Source: Cryobacterium sp. Y57 (GTDB lineage: Bacteria > Actinomycetota > Actinomycetes > Actinomycetales > Microbacteriaceae). From it: a DNA stretch of 64,000 nt. Position numbers and translations under genes: made by a program. The stretch lies in NCBI RefSeq assembly GCF_002929505.1, contig NZ_PJJL01000070.1:186001-250000 (forward strand), read 5' to 3'. The notes under the pieces are model-generated. The model searched no databases and had not been told where the DNA came from. It saw nothing but the letters and a program-made list of their open reading frames with translations. How positions within the stretch are numbered: position 1 is the stretch's first letter; each line of letters starts with the position of its first letter. Shown here piece after piece: positions 56,231 to 64,000 of this stretch.

Positions 56231-57922
56231 GTGAACGAGATCGTGTCTGCCCCCGCTGGTCCCACCAATCCCACCGTGCTGCCCACCGTGCTGCCCACCG
56301 CGGCCCGCATCGCCGAGACTCGTGCTGTTGAGAACAGCACTGTCGAGGCCAGCGTGTCCCGAACCCGTGACGCCGATGACACAGCCCTCACAGTCAGCGC
56401 CGGGGCCCCCGGGGGAGCGGCATCCGCTCTGCCCGTGCGGCACGACCGTCGCCGCTGGTGGGCGCTGGCCGTGCTGATGTTGCCGGTGCTGCTCGTGTCG
56501 ATCGACAACACCGTGCTGAATTTTGCGTTGCCGGCGATCTCCACGGCCACGCTGCCGACCGGTGTGCAGCTGCTCTGGATGGTCGATATCTACCCGCTCG
56601 TGCTCGCCGGGCTGCTCGTGGCCATGGGGAGCCTGGGTGACCGCATCGGGCGGCGTCGCTTGCTGCTCATCGGCTCAGCCGGGTTTGGCGTGGTCTCGGT
56701 GTTCGCGGCGTTCGCCCCGAGCATCGAAGGCCTGATCATTGCCCGGGCAGCGCTCGGATTCTTCGGCGCGATGCTCATGCCCTCAACCCTGTCCCTGCTG
56801 CGAAGCACCTTTGTGGACCGTGACCAACGCCGCCTCGCCATCGCCATCTGGGCTACGGGCTTCGCGGCCGGTAGCGCGCTCGGTCCGGTCATCGGTGGCA
56901 TCCTGCTCGAGCACTTCGCCTGGGGATCAGTGTTCTTGATCGCCGTTCCCGTGCTGCTGCCGCTGTTCGTGCTGGCACCGATCCTGGTGACCGAATCGCG
57001 CGACCCGAACCCCGGGCGCATCGATTTTCTCAGCATCACCCTGTCGCTTGGCACCATGCTGCCGATCGTTTATGGCATCAAAACCATCGCCGAGCACGGG
57101 GCGACCTGGTTCACGTTCGCTCCGATTGCGCTCGGACTATTGCTCGGCGTGTGGTTCGTGCGTCGCCAGTTGCGCCTGCCGAACCCCATGCTCGACATGG
57201 GCCTGTTTCGGCGCGGCGCGTTCAGCGGCGCCGTCGGCGTCAACCTGCTCAGCGTCACAGCGCTCGTCGGCTGCCTGTTCTTCATCTCGCAGCACCTGCA
57301 ACTCGTGCTCGGACTCTCACCGCTCTCGGCCGGCCTTGTGCTGGTGCCCGGCCTGGCCGCGATGATCGTGGCTGGACTGCTGATCGTGCCGATCGCCCGC
57401 CGGGTACGCCCGTCGCGAGTGGTGCCGGTGGCACTGCTGGTGTCGGTCGCCGGGTTCGCGTCGATCGCGTTGCGTGGCGGGCAGATTGATGCTTTCTCCA
57501 TCGGCGTGGCTTTCGTGCTGCTCGGCATCGGAATCGGAGCGGCCGAGACCGTGTCGAACGAGCTGATCGTGGCCACGGCGCCGGCCGATAAAGCGGGGGC
57601 GGCATCCGCCGTGTCCGAAACCGCCTACGAGCTGGGAGCGGTGCTCGGCACAGCGGTGCTCGGCACCATTCTGACCGTGTCGTATCGCGCGGCAGTGCTG
57701 TTGCCCGAAGGCCTGAGTGCGGCTGAACGGGTTGCCGCCGGCGAAACGCTTGGCGGAGCCGTGGCCGTGGCCGGGCAGCTACCCGCCGGGGTGGCGCAGC
57801 AGCTGCTCGATTCAGCTCGGCACGCTTTCGACAGCGGTGTCGGCCTCACCGCCTGGATCGGTGTTGCGCTCGTGCTCGGTGCGGCCGTCGTCGCGCTTGT
57901 CGCGCTGCGCAGGGCGCGCTAG
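56231..57922 (+). CDS. MFS efflux transporter, DHA2 (14-TM) family
   Basis: A 563-residue transporter. After an unusually long polar N-terminus (about 70 residues) come 14 membrane helices, with motif A-like GSLGDRIGRRRLLLIG between TM2 and TM3 and the motif C-like WATGFAAGSALGPVIGGILL in TM5. The family exports drugs and cationic toxins by proton exchange. The neighbouring TetR gene and operator suggest inducible expression. The start is GTG 56231 with only a weak ribosome binding site; GTG 56243 is possible. Confidence 0.88.
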   Translation: MNEIVSAPAGPTNPTVLPTVLPTAARIAETRAVENSTVEASVSRTRDADDTALTVSAGAPGGAASALPVRHDRRRWWALAVLMLPVLLVSIDNTVLNFALPAISTATLPTGVQLLWMVDIYPLVLAGLLVAMGSLGDRIGRRRLLLIGSAGFGVVSVFAAFAPSIEGLIIARAALGFFGAMLMPSTLSLLRSTFVDRDQRRLAIAIWATGFAAGSALGPVIGGILLEHFAWGSVFLIAVPVLLPLFVLAPILVTESRDPNPGRIDFLSITLSLGTMLPIVYGIKTIAEHGATWFTFAPIALGLLLGVWFVRRQLRLPNPMLDMGLFRRGAFSGAVGVNLLSVTALVGCLFFISQHLQLVLGLSPLSAGLVLVPGLAAMIVAGLLIVPIARRVRPSRVVPVALLVSVAGFASIALRGGQIDAFSIGVAFVLLGIGIGAAETVSNELIVATAPADKAGAASAVSETAYELGAVLGTAVLGTILTVSYRAAVLLPEGLSAAERVAAGETLGGAVAVAGQLPAGVAQQLLDSARHAFDSGVGLTAWIGVALVLGAAVVALVALRRAR

Positions 57923-58174
57923 CTATAGATCGTCGATCGAGTTCTCGCGGCGTGTGACCTGCTCGCCGTTCGCCGGGTCGGCGATGGTTCGGGTGGTGCT
58001 CACGCTGTTGCGGCGACGCGTCATCAGCACGATGCCGAGGATCGTCACGAGCACGCCGGCCGCGAGCAAAATGTAGCCGACAAGCTGCAGGTCGATTCCG
58101 GTGACGGTCACGTCGAGGGCCCACACCAGTATGGCGCCGACGACCAGCAGAAAAATTCCTAGTCCGATACTCAT
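57923..58174 (-). CDS. DUF6458 small membrane protein
   Basis: An 83-residue protein with two membrane helices (GIFLLVVGAILVWALDV; LVGYILLAAGVLVTILGIV) joined by VTGIDLQ, and a polar tail with TRRENSIDDL. This matches actinobacterial DUF6458 proteins, whose function is unknown. Its stop abuts that of the convergent MFS gene. Confidence 0.82.
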   Translation of the reverse strand: MSIGLGIFLLVVGAILVWALDVTVTGIDLQLVGYILLAAGVLVTILGIVLMTRRRNSVSTTRTIADPANGEQVTRRENSIDDL

Positions 58175-58286
58175 GATTACCCACTTTCAATTGGTAGTGC
58201 GCTTCGCTCCAGCCTAGGCACTTCGGCGAGAAAGGTAAGGTTTGACTAGAAGCAATTCAGGTGAACGTTGACCGGTTCGGAGCCGC

Positions 58287-59357
58287 ATGTCTCGTACTAT
58301 CAAACTCGCTGTCATTCCTGGAGACGGGATTGGACCGGAAGTTGTCGCCGAGGCCGTCAAGGTGCTCGGCGCTGTCACCGCCCGCGACGACGTCACGATT
58401 GACACGAGCATGTTCCACCTGGGCGCAGCGCGGTTCCTCGAAACCGGTGATGTGCTCACCGACGCCGACCTCGCATCCATCCAGGAGCACGACGCCATTC
58501 TTCTCGGCGCGGTCGGCGGCGTTCCCGGTGACCCGCGCCTGAAAGATGCCAATATCGAGCGCGGACTGCTGCTCGGCCTGCGCTTTGCCCTCGACCACTA
58601 TGTCAACCTGAGGCCCTGCACGATCTACCCCGGCGTCACAAGCCCGCTCACCGCCCCCGGCGTGGTCGACTTCGTTGTTGTGCGCGAGGGCACCGAGGGC
58701 CCCTATGTCGGCAACGGGGGCGCGATCCGCCGCGGCACAGCGCAGGAGGTCGCCAACGAGGTCTCCGTGAACACCGCCTACGGGGTTGAACGCGTCGTGC
58801 GGTACGCCTTCGAAGTGGCCGAGAGCCGCGAGCGCAAGCACCTCACCCTCGTGCACAAGACCAACGTGCTCGTCTTCGCCGGCAGCTTATGGCAGCGCAT
58901 CGTGAACGAGGTGGCCGTCGAGTACCCCCGCGTTGCGGTCGATTATCTGCACGTCGACGCGGCGACGATCTTCTTCGTCACGAATCCGAGTAGATTTGAT
59001 GTGCTCGTCACCGACAACCTCTTTGGCGATATCCTCACCGACCTGGCAGCGGCAATCAGCGGCGGCATCGGCCTGGCAGCTTCCGGCAATATCAACCCGA
59101 CGGGCCGCTTTCCCAGCATGTTCGAGCCGGTCCACGGCTCGGCTCCCGATATCGCCGGCCAACAACTCGCCGACCCGACCGCAGCCATCCTGTCGGTAGC
59201 GCTTCTGCTCGACCACCTCGGTCTACCGGATGCCGCGGCTCGCGTGAACGAGGCAGTGGCCGACGACCTATGGCGGCGCAACACGCTGGAGCGACGCAGC
59301 ACCGCTGAGGTGGGAGATGCCATCGTGACCCTTTTGACAGACAAGGTACTTAAATGA
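58287..59357 (+). CDS. leuB: 3-isopropylmalate dehydrogenase
   Basis: A 356-residue beta-decarboxylating dehydrogenase. [16 protein letters not shown] at the start, catalytic and substrate residues in [15 protein letters not shown] and [13 protein letters not shown], metal Asp in [17 protein letters not shown], and NAD adenosine site [14 protein letters not shown]. It carries out the third step of leucine synthesis. It overlaps ilvE by 4 bases (ATGA), coupling leucine synthesis to final transamination. Confidence 0.94.
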   Translation: MSRTIKLAVIPGDGIGPEVVAEAVKVLGAVTARDDVTIDTSMFHLGAARFLETGDVLTDADLASIQEHDAILLGAVGGVPGDPRLKDANIERGLLLGLRFALDHYVNLRPCTIYPGVTSPLTAPGVVDFVVVREGTEGPYVGNGGAIRRGTAQEVANEVSVNTAYGVERVVRYAFEVAESRERKHLTLVHKTNVLVFAGSLWQRIVNEVAVEYPRVAVDYLHVDAATIFFVTNPSRFDVLVTDNLFGDILTDLAAAISGGIGLAASGNINPTGRFPSMFEPVHGSAPDIAGQQLADPTAAILSVALLLDHLGLPDAAARVNEAVADDLWRRNTLERRSTAEVGDAIVTLLTDKVLK

Positions 59358-60457
59358 GCAAGACCGCAATCCTTCCCATGATTTTCGCCCTCACGCCGTC
59401 GACGAATGCGCGCCCCGAGGCCGAGCGCGAAGAGATTCTTGCCGATCCGGGCTTCGGCAAACACTTCACCGACCACATGGTCACCATCGATTGGTCGATC
59501 GAGGCCGGCTGGCACGACGCCCGCGTCACACCCTATGGTCCGTTGCTGCTCGATCCCGCCTCGTCGGTGCTGCACTACGGCCAGGAGATCTTCGAGGGCC
59601 TCAAGGCTTACCGGCACGCCGACAACTCGATCTGGACCTTCCGGCCCGAGAAGAACGCCGAGCGGCTGCAACGCTCGGCGCAGCGCCTCGCGCTGCCCGA
59701 ACTCTCGACCCCGGACTTCATCGAGTCGGTCAGGCAGATGATTGCGATCGACGGCGACTGGGTGCCGTCCGCGCCCGAGACCAGCCTGTACCTGCGCCCG
59801 TTCATGATCGCCAACGAGAGCTTTCTCGGGGTGCGCGCCGCCCACAAGGTAAGTTTCTACGTGATCGCCAGCCCCGCCGGTGCCTATTTTGCCGACGGCG
59901 TGGCCCCGGTGAAGATCTGGCTGTCGACCGAGTATTCCCGCGCCGGTCGCGGCGGTACCGGCGCCGCCAAGTGCGGCGGCAACTATGCCGCGTCGCTGCT
60001 GCCCCAGATGGAGGCGTACGAGAATGGCTGCGCCCAGGTGCTCTTTCTCGACGGGGAGACCGGAACGAACGTCGATGAACTCGGCGGCATGAACGTGTTC
60101 TTCGTGCACGGCACCGACACGATTGTCACGCCTCGCCTGACCGGATCCATTCTCGAAGGCGTCACCCGCGACAGCATCATGCAGCTTGCCCGCGACCGCG
60201 GTATGACCGTGGAAGAGCGCGCGGTGACGCTGGCGGAGTGGCGCGACGGCGTCGCATCCGGTGCCATCACCGAGGTTTTCGCCTGTGGAACCGCCGCCGT
60301 CGTCACCCCGATCGGCCAGCTCAAAGCCAAGGACTTCACGATCGGCGAAGCGGATGCCCCGGCTGGCGAGGTCACCCTGTCGCTGCGTCAGGAACTCACC
60401 GACATTCAGTATGGGCGCGTGCCTGACCGTCACGGCTGGCTCACCCGCCTCGACTAA
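59354..60457 (+). CDS. ilvE: Branched-chain amino acid aminotransferase
   Basis: A 367-residue fold IV PLP enzyme of the mycobacterial type. Residues [12 protein letters not shown] form part of the substrate pocket, the PLP lysine is most likely in [19 protein letters not shown], and [11 protein letters not shown] ([10 protein letters not shown]) and [17 protein letters not shown] are further family motifs. It makes the last step of leucine, isoleucine and valine synthesis, and the first of their degradation. Confidence 0.93.
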   Translation: MSKTAILPMIFALTPSTNARPEAEREEILADPGFGKHFTDHMVTIDWSIEAGWHDARVTPYGPLLLDPASSVLHYGQEIFEGLKAYRHADNSIWTFRPEKNAERLQRSAQRLALPELSTPDFIESVRQMIAIDGDWVPSAPETSLYLRPFMIANESFLGVRAAHKVSFYVIASPAGAYFADGVAPVKIWLSTEYSRAGRGGTGAAKCGGNYAASLLPQMEAYENGCAQVLFLDGETGTNVDELGGMNVFFVHGTDTIVTPRLTGSILEGVTRDSIMQLARDRGMTVEERAVTLAEWRDGVASGAITEVFACGTAAVVTPIGQLKAKDFTIGEADAPAGEVTLSLRQELTDIQYGRVPDRHGWLTRLD

Positions 60458-60486
60458 ACTGAACCTTTTGAGCGGAAACGAGACAC

Positions 60487-61215
60487 GTGAAGATCGCACG
60501 CTACAGCTACCAGGGTGCCATCGCGTTCGGTATCGTTGACGACGACGAATTGGTCGTGCTCACGAGCGACCCGATGTTCGCCGGATTCGACACGACCGGC
60601 GATCGGGTGGCCCTGGCCGACGTGAAGCTGCTCGCGCCGGTGATTCCGCGCTCGAAGATCGTCGCGGTGGTGTCTTCCGAGGCGTTCGTGCTGCGGCCGA
60701 ACACCGCTGTCGTGGGCCCCGGCGACGCTATCGTGTTGCCCGCAGCCTCCGATCGGGTTGAGGTCGACGGCCAGCTGGCCATCATCATTGGCAAGATTGC
60801 CAAGAACGTCTCCGTGGCGGATGCCCCCGGCCGCGTTTTCGGCTACACCGTAGCGACGGTCGTCACCGCGGCCGACCTTACAGACGTGTCGCCCTCCCGC
60901 GCCGGGGCTTTCGACACGTTCCTCCCGCTCGGACCGATCATTGAGACGGAATTCGACGAGGCAGCCACGCCGCTGCGCGGATTGATCAATGACGAGGAGT
61001 TTCAAGCAGTCGACCTCGGTGACGACGATCGGACCACCGAGGAGTCCGTATCTGCGCTCGTGGCATTCGCCTCGAGCGTGTTCACGCTGCTGCCCGGCGA
61101 CGTGATTCTGGCCGGCCCGCTTGACACGCCGGCGGCCGTTGTCGATGGCGAGACGGTCACGGTGTCAATCGAGGGCATCGGAGCGCTCGTGAACCCCGTG
61201 GTGCGCCCGGCCTGA
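60487..61215 (+). CDS. FAH-family protein with degenerate metal site
   Basis: A 242-residue protein of the fumarylacetoacetate hydrolase fold, between ilvE and gltX. Active members have E-x-E in the GELA motif and an Asp plus Arg/Asp in TVANDVTARD. Here the first reads VDGQLAIIIGK, with Asp and Gln at the two Glu positions, and the second reads TVATVVTAADL, with the ligand Asp and the Arg gone. The fold markers AFDTFLPLGPIIET and PGDVILAGPLDTPAAV remain. Probably a non-catalytic member, or one with altered chemistry. GTG start. Confidence 0.85.
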   Translation: MKIARYSYQGAIAFGIVDDDELVVLTSDPMFAGFDTTGDRVALADVKLLAPVIPRSKIVAVVSSEAFVLRPNTAVVGPGDAIVLPAASDRVEVDGQLAIIIGKIAKNVSVADAPGRVFGYTVATVVTAADLTDVSPSRAGAFDTFLPLGPIIETEFDEAATPLRGLINDEEFQAVDLGDDDRTTEESVSALVAFASSVFTLLPGDVILAGPLDTPAAVVDGETVTVSIEGIGALVNPVVRPA

Positions 61216-61457
61216 CGTTTTGCGCTTGGCGACGGCGTCGCCCCGGTTGAGTTGCGCGCCCTCGCCGACGAGAACTGGGTGGCCGGCTGCCCGCGCTGCA
61301 GGAGTGTCGGCCCTGGCTGCCACGCTGCGCGCGTTCGCCGCCATTTCTTCGCCCGGGCCCACCCAACGAACACAGGCCCGGTTGAAAAACTGGGCCGATG
61401 TCCCGGGCCCGGGCTCGACGTGAGGCAGTAGGGCTCGCGCAACTAGAATCATGAGTA

Positions 61458-62981
61458 ATGTCTGACACCACTGCACACCCGTTTTCTACCGCCACCGGAA
61501 CCGACGTTCGCGTGCGGTTCTGTCCCTCGCCAACCGGAACACCCCACGTGGGCCTGGTTCGCACCGCCATGTTCAACTGGGCCTACGCGCGGCACACCGG
61601 CGGAAAAATGATCTTCCGCATCGAAGACACCGACGCTGCCCGCGACAGTGAAGAGAGCTTTCTTCAGCTCGTCGAGGCCATGCGCTGGCTCAAGCTGGAC
61701 TGGGACGAAGGCGTCGACGTCGGCGGACCCCAGGCGCCGTATCGTCAAAGCGAGCGCTACGACATCTACCGCGAAGTCATCGAGCAGCTGAAAACGAGCG
61801 GTCACATCTACGAGAGCTTCGTCACCGGCGAAGAAATCGAAGCGCGTAACCGCGACCTCGGCCGCGACCCGAAAATGGGCTACGACAACTTCGAGCGTGA
61901 CTTAACCTCGGAGCAGAAGGCTGCGTATCGTGCCGAGGGCCGGTCGCCGGCGTTGCGACTGCGCGTGCCAGACACCGAGCTCTCCTTTGACGACCTCGTG
62001 CGGGGCGAGATCACGTTCCCGGCCGGCTCATTCAGCGACTTTGTCGTGGTGCGCCCCAACGGACATCCGCTCTACCCCTTCGTGAACCCGGTCGATGACG
62101 CGCTCATGGGCGTCACCCACGTGCTGCGCGGCGAAGACCTGCTCTCGTCGACGCCCCGCCAGATCGCGCTCTATCATGCGCTCATCGACATTGGCGTGAC
62201 CACCTTCGTGCCCCGTTTCGGCCACCTGCCCTACGTCATGGGAGACAAGAACAAGAAGCTCTCCAAACGCGACGCCGAAGCGAACCTGTTTCTGCACCGC
62301 GACCGCGGATTCATTCCCGAGGGCCTGCTCAACTACCTCGCGCTTCTTGGCTGGTCGCTCACCCACGACCGCGATGTGTTCTCGATCGACGAGTTCACGG
62401 CCGCGTTCGACGTTGTGAACGTCAACCCGAACCCGGCCAGGTTCGACTTGAAGAAGGCCGAGTCGATCAACGGCGACCACATTCGTCAGCTCGATGCTGC
62501 CGACTTCGCCGCCCGGCTGGTGCCCTACCTGGTGACCGCTGGCGTGCTCGGTGACACCGCGAGCGCGGCCGACCTAGCCCTGCTTGCCCAAGGGGCGCCC
62601 CTCATTCAGGAGCGCATCGCGCTGCTCGGCGAAGCCCCAGCGATGCTCGGTTTTCTGTTTGTTTCCGGCTCCGACCTGATCCTCGAAGCGGACGCCCTCG
62701 CCTCGCTCCCGCAGAACGCCGCCGACATTCTCGGCGCGTCTCGCACCGCGCTGCATAGTATTCCTTCAGCAGAATGGACCACCGAGCGGGTGCATGAACT
62801 GCTCGCCGAAACTCTTATCGAGGGGCTGGGCCTCAAGCCGCGCGTGGCCTTCGGACCGCTGCGCGTCGCGCTATCGGGCCGCAAGATCTCGCCGCCGCTG
62901 TTCGAATCGATGGAAATCCTCGGTCAGGCGGAAACACTCGGACGCCTAGATCGGGCCCTCACGGTGACGACGACGGCCTGA
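61458..62981 (+). CDS. gltX: Glutamyl-tRNA synthetase
   Basis: A 507-residue class I synthetase. The HIGH-type motif is [19 protein letters not shown] at residues 23-41 and KMSKS is KLSKR at 267-271. Actinobacteria lack GlnRS, so GltX normally also charges tRNA-Gln with Glu for correction by GatCAB. A tRNA-Gln gene follows 103 bases later. The 242 bases before gltX hold no supported gene. Confidence 0.94.
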   Translation: MSDTTAHPFSTATGTDVRVRFCPSPTGTPHVGLVRTAMFNWAYARHTGGKMIFRIEDTDAARDSEESFLQLVEAMRWLKLDWDEGVDVGGPQAPYRQSERYDIYREVIEQLKTSGHIYESFVTGEEIEARNRDLGRDPKMGYDNFERDLTSEQKAAYRAEGRSPALRLRVPDTELSFDDLVRGEITFPAGSFSDFVVVRPNGHPLYPFVNPVDDALMGVTHVLRGEDLLSSTPRQIALYHALIDIGVTTFVPRFGHLPYVMGDKNKKLSKRDAEANLFLHRDRGFIPEGLLNYLALLGWSLTHDRDVFSIDEFTAAFDVVNVNPNPARFDLKKAESINGDHIRQLDAADFAARLVPYLVTAGVLGDTASAADLALLAQGAPLIQERIALLGEAPAMLGFLFVSGSDLILEADALASLPQNAADILGASRTALHSIPSAEWTTERVHELLAETLIEGLGLKPRVAFGPLRVALSGRKISPPLFESMEILGQAETLGRLDRALTVTTTA

Positions 62982-63084
62982 CCCCGAGCTGGCGAGGCTT
63001 CGACGCGCCGGGGGACACCCCGGTTTGGCCTCTCCAGCCCGAGTGGGCTAGGCTACTACTCGGCCCGGTCTTCGGATTAGGCAT

Positions 63085-63156
63085 TGGGGTATGGTGTAAT
63101 TGGCAACACGGATGATTCTGGTTCATTTGTTCTTGGTTCGAGTCCAGGTACCCCAG
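63085..63156 (+). tRNA. tRNA-Gln (anticodon CUG)
   Basis: A full cloverleaf: acceptor TGGGGTA/TACCCCA, D-arm, anticodon stem GATGA/TCATT with loop TTCTGGT (anticodon 63118-63120), T-arm TTGG-TTCGAGT-CCAG region, discriminator G156 position 63156. CCA is not encoded. Its 3' end is the presumable integration site of the next element. Confidence 0.93.
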
Positions 63157-63232
63157 CACTAACAGGCGCAGGATTCCGCGGCGAAATCACTTATCGCCCA
63201 CCCTGTCGAGTCGGCCCAAAACGGGTCAAATT

Positions 63233-63272
63233 ACCACAAACTACACCACAAACCCCCTCGGGGGTTGTTTGG
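63233..63272. promoter_or_regulatory. Direct repeats and hairpin upstream of excisionase
   Basis: ACCACAAAC occurs twice in tandem (63233-63241 and 63245-63253, 3-base gap) and is followed by a palindrome AACCCCC-TC-GGGGGTT. Such tandem short repeats near attL could be integrase arm or excisionase sites. The palindrome may be a terminator. Confidence 0.5.
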
Positions 63273-63352
63273 GCGTTGTTGTGCCCGGCCCCGTACGGCC
63301 CTATCCCGGCCTGATCGGGTTGCTCACGGCTTCCCGGGTGCACCTATTGCGT

Positions 63353-63547
63353 ATGGACGCGACGACGCAAATCCCACCCACGTTTCTCACCCAGCGCGAA
63401 CTCGCGGAGCTGCTCCGAATGCCCGAGCGTACGCTCGAGGACTGGCGTCTGATGCAGACGGGGCCGCCCTATATTAAGCTCGGCCGACTCGTGCGTTACG
63501 ACGTGCAGGACGTGCTCACCTGGGTTCACGAACACCGCCATGGTTAG
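63353..63547 (+). CDS. Excisionase-like HTH protein
   Basis: A 64-residue winged-helix protein (MerR/HTH_17 type) with FLTQRELAELLRMPERTLED and the wing PYIKLGRLVRYDVQDVL. Such proteins direct excision or regulate integrase. It overlaps the integrase start by 8 bases (ATGGTTAG), so the two are translationally coupled. The ATG at 63353 begins the fold; the frame is open upstream, without meaning. Confidence 0.82.
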   Translation: MDATTQIPPTFLTQRELAELLRMPERTLEDWRLMQTGPPYIKLGRLVRYDVQDVLTWVHEHRHG

Positions 63548-64000
63548 GCCACAGATCGCGGCTGGCGAAATGGGCTCAATCGACGTGCAACAGTTGGCGA
63601 GCGGCCGATACCGCGCCCGCGGCACCAGCCGTGACGACAGCGGGGCACGGCATCGCCACGCCGTGACGGCTGATACTCGCGACGAAGCTATTGCCGAGAT
63701 TCATCGACAGGCGAGGGCTATGGCTACCGGCGGCGCCGGGGCGCTTTCGCCCTCGAGCACCATCGCCGACACGGTCGAGCTCTGGTTGTCGCAGATTCTC
63801 ACCCGTGCCAAGGCTGGCAGCTTGTCGTACTCGACGTACGAATCGTACGAAACAACGGCCCGTGTGATCATCCTGCCGCGGTGTGGGGGAGTGCGGCTCG
63901 ACCACCTGACCGTCGGGCGCTGCGACCGCATCCTGCAGCGGATTCTGGAGGAAGAGACGATCTCGAAAGCCCGGCGTGCGCGGGCGGTGCTTAGTCTCGT
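63540..64000 (+). CDS. Tyrosine recombinase (integrase), N-terminal part
   Basis: The frame from ATG 63540 is open to the window end (about 153 residues). It begins with an AP2-like arm-binding section (VQQLASGRYRARGTSRDDSG, residues 16-35) and continues with a SAM-like core-binding domain (TIADTVELWLSQILTRAKAG, then STYESYETTARVIILPR). The catalytic R..HxxR..Y part lies outside the window. An in-frame ATG at 63570 is an alternative start. It should integrate the element at the tRNA-Gln 3' end. Confidence 0.85.
   Translation, partial: MVRPQIAAGEMGSIDVQQLASGRYRARGTSRDDSGARHRHAVTADTRDEAIAEIHRQARAMATGGAGALSPSSTIADTVELWLSQILTRAKAGSLSYSTYESYETTARVIILPRCGGVRLDHLTVGRCDRILQRILEEETISKARRARAVLSL

Larger units (their letters stand above)
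63140..64000. mobile_element. Left end of a second integrated element at tRNA-Gln
   Basis: Downstream of tRNA-Gln come repeats, an excisionase-like gene and an overlapping tyrosine integrase reading away from the tRNA. This is a standard attL arrangement. The element continues beyond the window, so its nature (prophage, ICE or island) is unknown. The left limit within the tRNA is approximate. Confidence 0.82.

Noticed and set aside
61216..61457. Small reverse-strand gene between the FAH-family gene and gltX
   Set aside because: The frame translates to Ala/Arg-rich sequence without a family, signal or good ribosome binding site.

Overview
The window is high-GC DNA from an actinobacterium, most likely a member of the Microbacteriaceae. 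The evidence is gene content and codon use: a DUF6458 protein, an OtsA-OtsB fusion, a GH15 trehalase-like enzyme, a BioMNY transporter, gltX directly before tRNA-Gln, and frequent GTG/TTG starts. The family-level placement is an inference.

Positions 1 to about 20,763 are the right-hand part of an integrated siphovirus-like prophage. The order is HNH endonuclease, terminase small and large subunits, portal, ClpP-like protease, decoration protein, major capsid, connectors, tail tube with an Ig-like domain, tail assembly chaperones with a clear -1 frameshift site, a 1050-residue tape measure, baseplate-like tail proteins, an M23 endolysin and holin-like membrane proteins. Accessory genes follow: a two-TM GAF-domain protein, a 53-residue basic protein, an unlisted 46-residue reverse-strand protein and a 63-residue protein. 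The prophage ends at a tRNA 3' end (T-arm plus acceptor strand) that fits a right attachment site. Its integrase and the intact tRNA should lie left of the window. Four structural genes (protease, distal tail, Gp37-like tail protein, tail fibre-like protein) carry frameshifts. I see no comparable frameshift in the roughly 42 kb of neighbouring host genes, so the prophage looks defective. A reverse-strand lipoprotein gene is inserted among the head-tail genes.

Positions about 20.8-63.1 kb are host chromosome. Next to the attachment site is the 3' end of a broken paralogue of the PQQ-propeller-like lipoprotein gene that follows. Then come a second lipoprotein, TerC, two crotonase-fold enzymes, a DcuSR-like two-component system divergent from a DctA carrier, a proVWX glycine betaine/proline importer, a DUF1801 protein that appears to start at CTG, an FKBP lipoprotein, bioYMN, and the trehalose genes (GH15 enzyme, OtsA-OtsB fusion lacking a usual start codon). 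The right third is dominated by branched-chain amino acid synthesis: ilvD, ilvB, ilvN, ilvC, then after some membrane proteins and serA, leuB and ilvE. A TetR/MFS efflux pair with a palindromic operator lies between serA and leuB. An FAH-family protein that has lost its metal ligands and gltX complete the block.

At 63,085 a tRNA-Gln(CUG) gene is followed by an excisionase-like gene and an overlapping tyrosine integrase that runs off the window. This marks the left end of a second integrated element, so two mobile elements inserted at tRNA genes bracket the host segment.
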